Part shown: positions 59,216-64,000 of the stretch, piece after piece | Position numbering within the stretch: position 1 is the stretch's first letter | How the letters are laid out: each line of letters starts with the position of its first letter | Origin: Mycobacterium marinum | GTDB lineage: Bacteria; Actinomycetota; Actinomycetes; Mycobacteriales; Mycobacteriaceae | DNA: 64,000 nt | Reading direction: 5' to 3' | NCBI RefSeq assembly: GCF_003391395.1 | Contig: NZ_CP024190.1 | Coordinates: 1,922,001 to 1,986,000 of the forward strand | Notes under the pieces: generated by a model | What the model saw: only the letters and a program-made list of their open reading frames with translations | The model's database searches: none | What the model was told of the DNA's origin: nothing | Position numbers and translations under genes: made by a program

Positions 59216-62200
59216 ATGACCACCAGCGGTGAAAGCGCCGACCAGCAGAACGACAAGCTCTTCCGCTACCTGAAGAAGGTCGCTGTCGAGCTCGACGAGG
59301 CACGTGCGCGACTGCGGGAATACGAACAACGCGCAACCGAGCCGGTGGCGGTGGTAGGAATCGGCTGCCGGTTTCCCGGCGGCGCGGATGGCCCGGAAGG
59401 GCTTTGGGATCTGGTTTCGCAGGGGCGCGACGCCGTAACGGAGTTCCCGAATGATCGAGGGTGGGACACCGAGGGGTTGTTTGACCCGGATCCGGATGCC
59501 GAGGGCAAGACCTATACGCGGTGGGGTGCGTTTGTCGAGAACGCCACCAACTTCGATGCCGGGTTCTTCGGCATCCCGCCAAGTGAGGTCCTGGCGATGG
59601 ATCCCCAGCAGCGGCTCATGCTGGAGGTCTCCTGGGAGGCGCTCGAGCATGCCGGGATCGACCCGATGTCGTTGCGCGGGTCCTCGACGGGGGTCTTCAC
59701 CGGAATTTTCGCGCCCAGCTACGGCGGCAAGGACGTCGGTGCGTTGCAGGGGTACGGGCTGACCGGCTCGCCGGTGAGTGTGGCCTCGGGACGGGTCGCT
59801 TACGTGCTGGGGCTGGAAGGCCCGGCGCTGTCGGTGGATACGGCGTGCTCGTCGTCGTTGGTGGCGATCCATTGGGCGATGGCCTCGTTGCGTTCCGGGG
59901 AATGCGACATGGCATTGGCCGGCGGTGTGACGGTGATGGGGCTGCCGTCGATCTTCGTCGGGTTCAGTCGGCAGCGGGGGTTGGCCGCAGATGGGCGATG
60001 CAAGGCATTTGCCGCGGCGGCCGACGGGACCGGCTGGGGCGAAGGTGCCGGGGTGCTGGTGCTCGAGCGGCTATCCGATGCGCAACGCAACGGGCACAAC
60101 GTATTGGCGGTGGTGCGGGGCAGCGCGATCAATCAGGACGGCGCGTCCAACGGCCTGACCGCGCCCAATGGGCTCGCCCAGCAGCGCGTGATCCAGGCGG
60201 CATTGGCAAATTGTGGGTTGACATCCGCCGATGTCGACGTGGTCGAGGCCCACGGGACCGCAACCACATTGGGTGATCCCATCGAAGCCGAGGCGTTGTT
60301 GGCCACCTATGGGCAGGGACGCCCGACGGATCAGCCGCTCTGGGTGGGCTCGATCAAATCGAACATGGGTCACACTCAGGCCGCCGCGGGTGTGGCCGGG
60401 GTGATCAAGATGGTGCAGGCCATGCGGCACGGCCGGATGCCGGCGTCGCTGCACGTCGATGAGCCTTCCAAACGAGTGGATTGGGAAAGCGGCGCGGTGT
60501 CGGTGCTGGCCGAGGCTCGGGACTGGCCGGATGCCGGGCGCCCGCGCCGGGCCGGTGTGTCCTCGTTCGGGATCAGCGGCACCAACGCGCACGTGATCCT
60601 GGAAGAGGCTCCGGCACCGGAAGCGGTGCCGGACGGCGAATCCAACAAGGGCGAGCCGAGTTTGCCGGTGGTGCCATGGGTGATTTCGGCGCGATCGGCC
60701 GAGGCGCTGACGGCGCAGGCCGGCCGACTGTTGGCCCATGTCCAAGCCGACCCGCAGTCCAACCCGGTCGACATCGGGTTCTCGTTGGCGGGCCGATCGG
60801 CGTTCGAGCACCGGGCCGTGGTGGTCGGCGCCGATCGCCAGCAATTGCTGACCGGGCTGGCGACGCTGGCCGACGGCGCGCCGGGCGCGGGCGTGGTGAC
60901 CGGGCAAGCGGGGTCGGTAGGCAAGACCGCCGTGGTATTCCCCGGGCAGGGCTCGCAGCGCATCGGCATGGCCCGGGAACTCCATGACCAACTTCCAGTG
61001 TTTGCTGAAGCGTTTGACGCGGTGGCCGACGAGCTGGATCGTCATCTGAGAATCCCTCTGCGTGAAGTTATGTGGGGATCCGATGCGGCGCTGCTGGATA
61101 GCACCGAATTTGCTCAGCCGGCATTGTTCGCGGTGGAGGTGGCGTTGTTCGCGGCGCTGCAACGCTGGGGACTGCAGCCCGACTTCGTGATGGGCCACTC
61201 GGTGGGAGAGCTGTCCGCGGCCTACGTCGCCGGGGTGCTGACATTGGCCGATGCGGCCATGCTGGTGGTTGCGCGCGGCCGGTTGATGCAGGCCCTGCCG
61301 GCCGGCGGAGCCATGGTGGCGGTGGCCGCCGCCGAAGACGAGGTGTTGCCGTCACTGACCGACGGTGTGGGCATCGCCGCGATCAACGCCCCCAAATCGG
61401 TGGTGATCTCCGGGGCCGAGGCCGCGGTGACCGCCATCTCCGACCAGTTCGCCCAGCAGGGTCGGCGGGTGCATCGGCTGGCGGTCTCGCATGCGTTCCA
61501 TTCGCCCCTGATGGAGCCGATGCTCGAGGAGTTCGCGCGGATCGCCGCCCAGGTTGAGGCGCGGGAACCACAGATCGCGCTGGTGTCGAATGTGACGGGC
61601 GAATTGGCCAGTGCCGATGGCGGTTTCGGATCTGCGCAGTATTGGGTCGAGCACGTTCGGCGGGCGGTGCGCTTCGCCGACAGCGCGCGGCAGCTGCACA
61701 CACTCGGGGCGACCCATTTCGTGGAGGTCGGACCCGGTAGCGGATTGACCGGCTCCATCGAGCAGTCGCTGGCCCCCGCCGAGGCGGTCGTGGTGTCGAT
61801 GCTGGGCAAGGACCGTCCCGAGGTGGCCTCGGTGCTCACCGCGTTCGGCCAGCTGTTCAGCACCGGGATGTCGGTGGATTGGCCGGCGGTATTTGCCGGC
61901 TCGGGTGCCACCCGGGTGGACCTGCCGACGTACGCCTTCCAGCGCCGGCGGTTCTGGGAGGTACCGGGCGCCGATGGGCCCGCCGACGCGACCGGATTGG
62001 GTCTCGGCGGTGCCGAGCATGCCCTGTTGGGTGCGGTGGTCGAGCGTCCCGATTCCGGTGGCGTGGTGTTGACCGGCCGGCTGGCGCTGGCCGATCAGCC
62101 TTGGCTGGCCGATCACGTGATTGGCGGAGTCGTGCTGTTCCCCGGGGCGGGCTTTGTGGAATTGGCCATCCGCGCCGGTGACGAGGTCGGCTGTGCCGTC

Positions 62201-64000
62201 GTCGAGGAGTTGGTGCTGGCCGCGCCGCTGGTGCTGCACCCCGGAATGGGCGTGCAGGTGCAGGTGATCGTGGGAGCCGCCGATGACTCCGGGAACCGGG
62301 CGCTGTCGGTGTATTCGCGCGGTGATCAGAGCGAGGACTGGCTGCTCAATGCCGAGGGCATGTTGGGGGTCGAGGCGGCAAGCTCCGGTGCGGATCTGTC
62401 GGTCTGGCCGCCGGAGGGCGCCGACAGCGTCGATATCTCCGATGGCTATGCGCAGCTGGCCGACCGCGGCTATGCCTACGGCCCGGGATTTCAGGGGCTG
62501 GTGGGGGTCTGGCGGCGCGATTCCGAGCTGTTCGCCGAGGTGGTCGCTCCCTCCGGAGTGGCCGTCGACAAGATGGGAATGCACCCGGTGGTACTGGACG
62601 CGGTGCTGCACGCGCTGGGGCTGACCGCCGAGCAGAACCCGGATTCCGATGAGACAAAGCTGCCGTTCTGCTGGCGGGGCGTGTCGCTGCACGCCGGCGG
62701 TGCCGGCCGGGTGCGGGCGCGCCTGACCATGTCCGGGCCGGATTCGATCGCGGTGGAGATCGCCGATGCCGCGGGGCTGCCGGTGTTGACGGTGGGCGCG
62801 CTGGTCACCCGGGCGATGTCGGCGGCCCAGCTGCGCGCCGCGGTTGCGGCGGCCGGTGGTGGTGCACACGACCAGGGGCCGCTGGACGTGATCTGGTCGC
62901 CGATACCGCTGAGCGGCGGCGGCACCCACGGGTCTGCTCAGCCCGCCGTGGTGTCGTGGGCGGACTTCTGCGCCGGCGGTGACGGTGGCGCGGCCGGCAA
63001 TGCCGGTGTGGTGGTGTGGGAGCCCAACCCCGCGGGCGAGGATGTGGTGGGGTCGGTGTACGCGGCCACCCACGCCGCCCTGGAGGTGTTGCAGTCCTGG
63101 TTCGACGGGGACCGCGCGGGCACCTTGGTGGTGTTGACCCACGGCGCCGTGGCGATGCCCGGCGAGAACGTCAGCGACCTGGCCGGCGCTGCGGTATGGG
63201 GAATCGTGCGGTCGGCGCAGGCCGAGAATCCCGGCCGGATCGTGCTGATCGACGCTGACGCCGCGGTGGAGGCGGCGGAGCTGGTCGCAGTTGGGGAACC
63301 CCAACTCGTAGTGCGCTCCGGCGCGGTACACGCCGCTCGGCTGGCCCCGGCCCCGCCGCTGCTGGCGGTGCCGGCGGATGAGTCGGCGTGGCGGTTGGCC
63401 GCCGGTGGCGGCGGAACGTTGGAGGACCTGGTGATCGAGCCTTGTCCAGAGGTCCAGGCGCCCTTGGCCGCCGGACAGGTCCGGGTGGCGGTCCGTGCGG
63501 TCGGGGTCAATTTCCGCGACGTGGTGGCGGCATTGGGGATGTATCCCGGTGAGGCCCCGCCGCTGGGGGCAGAGGGCGCGGGGGTGGTCCTCGAGGTAGG
63601 TCCGCAGGTATCCGGGGTGGCCGTCGGTGACTCGGTAATGGGTTTCCTTGGTGGTGCCGGTCCGCTGTCGGTCGTGGACCAGCAGCTGATCACCCGGATG
63701 CCACAAGGGTGGTCGTTCGCCCAGGCCGCCGCCGTACCGGTGGTGTTCCTGACGGCCCTGTTCGGGTTGCAGGACCTGGCCAAGATACAGCCCGGCGAAT
63801 CGGTGTTGATCCATGCCGGAACCGGTGGCGTGGGCATGGCAGCGGTGCAGCTGGCTCGCCACTGGGGCGTCGAGATCTTCGTCACCGCCAGCCGCGGCAA
63901 GTGGGACACGCTGCGCGCCATGGGATTTGACGATGACCACATCGGCGACTCCCGCACGCTGGACTTCGAGGAGAAGTTCCTCGCGGTCACCGACGGCCGT
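59216..64000 (+). CDS. pks15/1: Iterative polyketide synthase Pks15/1, 5' part
   Basis: 1595 codons are visible and the frame is still open at the edge. An N-terminal coiled-coil docking helix (KLFRYLKKVAVELDEARARL) pairs with FadD22. KS: Cys211 in VDTACSSSL, His346 in EAHGTATT, His386 in NMGHTQ. AT: Ser662 in GHSVGE, His759 in SHAFHS, the malonyl type. DH: HVIGGVVLFP with His967. ER: NADPH site HAGTGGVGMAA from 1533. KR and ACP must lie beyond the window. The KS-AT linker is in frame, so this is the fused, functional form, unlike M. tuberculosis strains with split pks15 and pks1. It extends p-hydroxybenzoate with malonyl units. Confidence 0.95.
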   Translation, partial: MTTSGESADQQNDKLFRYLKKVAVELDEARARLREYEQRATEPVAVVGIGCRFPGGADGPEGLWDLVSQGRDAVTEFPNDRGWDTEGLFDPDPDAEGKTYTRWGAFVENATNFDAGFFGIPPSEVLAMDPQQRLMLEVSWEALEHAGIDPMSLRGSSTGVFTGIFAPSYGGKDVGALQGYGLTGSPVSVASGRVAYVLGLEGPALSVDTACSSSLVAIHWAMASLRSGECDMALAGGVTVMGLPSIFVGFSRQRGLAADGRCKAFAAAADGTGWGEGAGVLVLERLSDAQRNGHNVLAVVRGSAINQDGASNGLTAPNGLAQQRVIQAALANCGLTSADVDVVEAHGTATTLGDPIEAEALLATYGQGRPTDQPLWVGSIKSNMGHTQAAAGVAGVIKMVQAMRHGRMPASLHVDEPSKRVDWESGAVSVLAEARDWPDAGRPRRAGVSSFGISGTNAHVILEEAPAPEAVPDGESNKGEPSLPVVPWVISARSAEALTAQAGRLLAHVQADPQSNPVDIGFSLAGRSAFEHRAVVVGADRQQLLTGLATLADGAPGAGVVTGQAGSVGKTAVVFPGQGSQRIGMARELHDQLPVFAEAFDAVADELDRHLRIPLREVMWGSDAALLDSTEFAQPALFAVEVALFAALQRWGLQPDFVMGHSVGELSAAYVAGVLTLADAAMLVVARGRLMQALPAGGAMVAVAAAEDEVLPSLTDGVGIAAINAPKSVVISGAEAAVTAISDQFAQQGRRVHRLAVSHAFHSPLMEPMLEEFARIAAQVEAREPQIALVSNVTGELASADGGFGSAQYWVEHVRRAVRFADSARQLHTLGATHFVEVGPGSGLTGSIEQSLAPAEAVVVSMLGKDRPEVASVLTAFGQLFSTGMSVDWPAVFAGSGATRVDLPTYAFQRRRFWEVPGADGPADATGLGLGGAEHALLGAVVERPDSGGVVLTGRLALADQPWLADHVIGGVVLFPGAGFVELAIRAGDEVGCAVVEELVLAAPLVLHPGMGVQVQVIVGAADDSGNRALSVYSRGDQSEDWLLNAEGMLGVEAASSGADLSVWPPEGADSVDISDGYAQLADRGYAYGPGFQGLVGVWRRDSELFAEVVAPSGVAVDKMGMHPVVLDAVLHALGLTAEQNPDSDETKLPFCWRGVSLHAGGAGRVRARLTMSGPDSIAVEIADAAGLPVLTVGALVTRAMSAAQLRAAVAAAGGGAHDQGPLDVIWSPIPLSGGGTHGSAQPAVVSWADFCAGGDGGAAGNAGVVVWEPNPAGEDVVGSVYAATHAALEVLQSWFDGDRAGTLVVLTHGAVAMPGENVSDLAGAAVWGIVRSAQAENPGRIVLIDADAAVEAAELVAVGEPQLVVRSGAVHAARLAPAPPLLAVPADESAWRLAAGGGGTLEDLVIEPCPEVQAPLAAGQVRVAVRAVGVNFRDVVAALGMYPGEAPPLGAEGAGVVLEVGPQVSGVAVGDSVMGFLGGAGPLSVVDQQLITRMPQGWSFAQAAAVPVVFLTALFGLQDLAKIQPGESVLIHAGTGGVGMAAVQLARHWGVEIFVTASRGKWDTLRAMGFDDDHIGDSRTLDFEEKFLAVTDGR

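Noticed and set aside
61352..63940. Long open frame (about 860 codons) on the minus strand across pks15/1
   Set aside because: It is antisense to well-conserved AT, DH and ER domains. The peptide is rich in Arg, His and Gly with no family motif, typical of an open antisense frame in GC-rich DNA.
1..64000. Insertion sequence, prophage, toxin-antitoxin or defence system
   Set aside because: No transposase, integrase, restriction or Cas-like protein was seen in any frame. The IS-associated genes present near thiL in M. tuberculosis are absent here.

Overview
The window is chromosomal DNA of a slow-growing Mycobacterium. It is GC-rich with strongly GC-biased third codon positions, uses many GTG starts, and keeps the gene order of the M. 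tuberculosis Rv3002c-Rv2946c interval in inverted orientation (ilvN, ilvC, serA, leuB, gltX, leuCD, hupB, mutT1, ppk, gpsA, ddl, thiL, ung, recG, pca, coaD, purU, then the phenolic glycolipid locus). A single glycosyltransferase beside a single small methyltransferase in that locus suggests a species whose phenolic glycolipid carries one methylated deoxysugar. The M. marinum/M. ulcerans group fits best; this is inference, not proof.

Layout. 1-9874: branched-chain amino acid and serine synthesis (3' end of ilvN, ilvC, serA, leuB) with a WrbA-like quinone reductase, a phytoene-dehydrogenase-like flavoprotein, an MFS carrier, an FAH-family hydrolase and gltX. A 56-bp tandem duplication lies just upstream of the FAH gene. 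10018-10234: tRNA-Gln(CTG) and tRNA-Glu(CTC), separated by a hairpin. 10251-16671: a flavin/F420-type oxidoreductase, a nitronate-monooxygenase-like protein, and a minus-strand set of an alpha-oxoamine synthase, MmpS and MmpL. That set is not part of the corresponding M. tuberculosis order as I remember it. 17222-20935: an IclR regulator divergent from leuCD, then hupB with its lysine-rich tandem repeats. 20997-27954: mutT1, ppk, fbiD (F420), gpsA, ddl and a DUF3515 protein. 28162-37893: thiL, a DUF1330 protein, ung, two redox enzymes, zinc-type rpmB, a DAK2/YloV protein, recG, a membrane-anchored HNH nuclease and an aldo/keto reductase. 38182-47022: lipN, a DsbA-like protein with VKOR, pca, rsmD, coaD, a tiny secreted protein and purU. 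47056-48325: a permease under a RicR-type copper operator.

48735-64000 is the phenolic glycolipid region: glycosyltransferase, methyltransferase, trans enoyl reductase, ketoreductase, FadD29, chorismate pyruvate-lyase, FadD22 and an unsplit Pks15/1 that runs off the window. Together they describe a route from chorismate to p-hydroxybenzoate, activation and loading on the FadD22 carrier domain, elongation by Pks15/1, hand-over by FadD29 to the Pps synthases (outside the window), reductive tailoring, and glycosylation/methylation of the phenol end.

Most items are orthologues of known mycobacterial genes. The least explained parts are the oxoamine synthase-MmpS-MmpL set, the secreted cysteine-pair peptide at 45787-45969, the unusual methyltransferase at 50158-50955, and the cis-regulatory dyads upstream of fadD29. 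Comparisons with M. tuberculosis are from memory of those proteins, not from a search.
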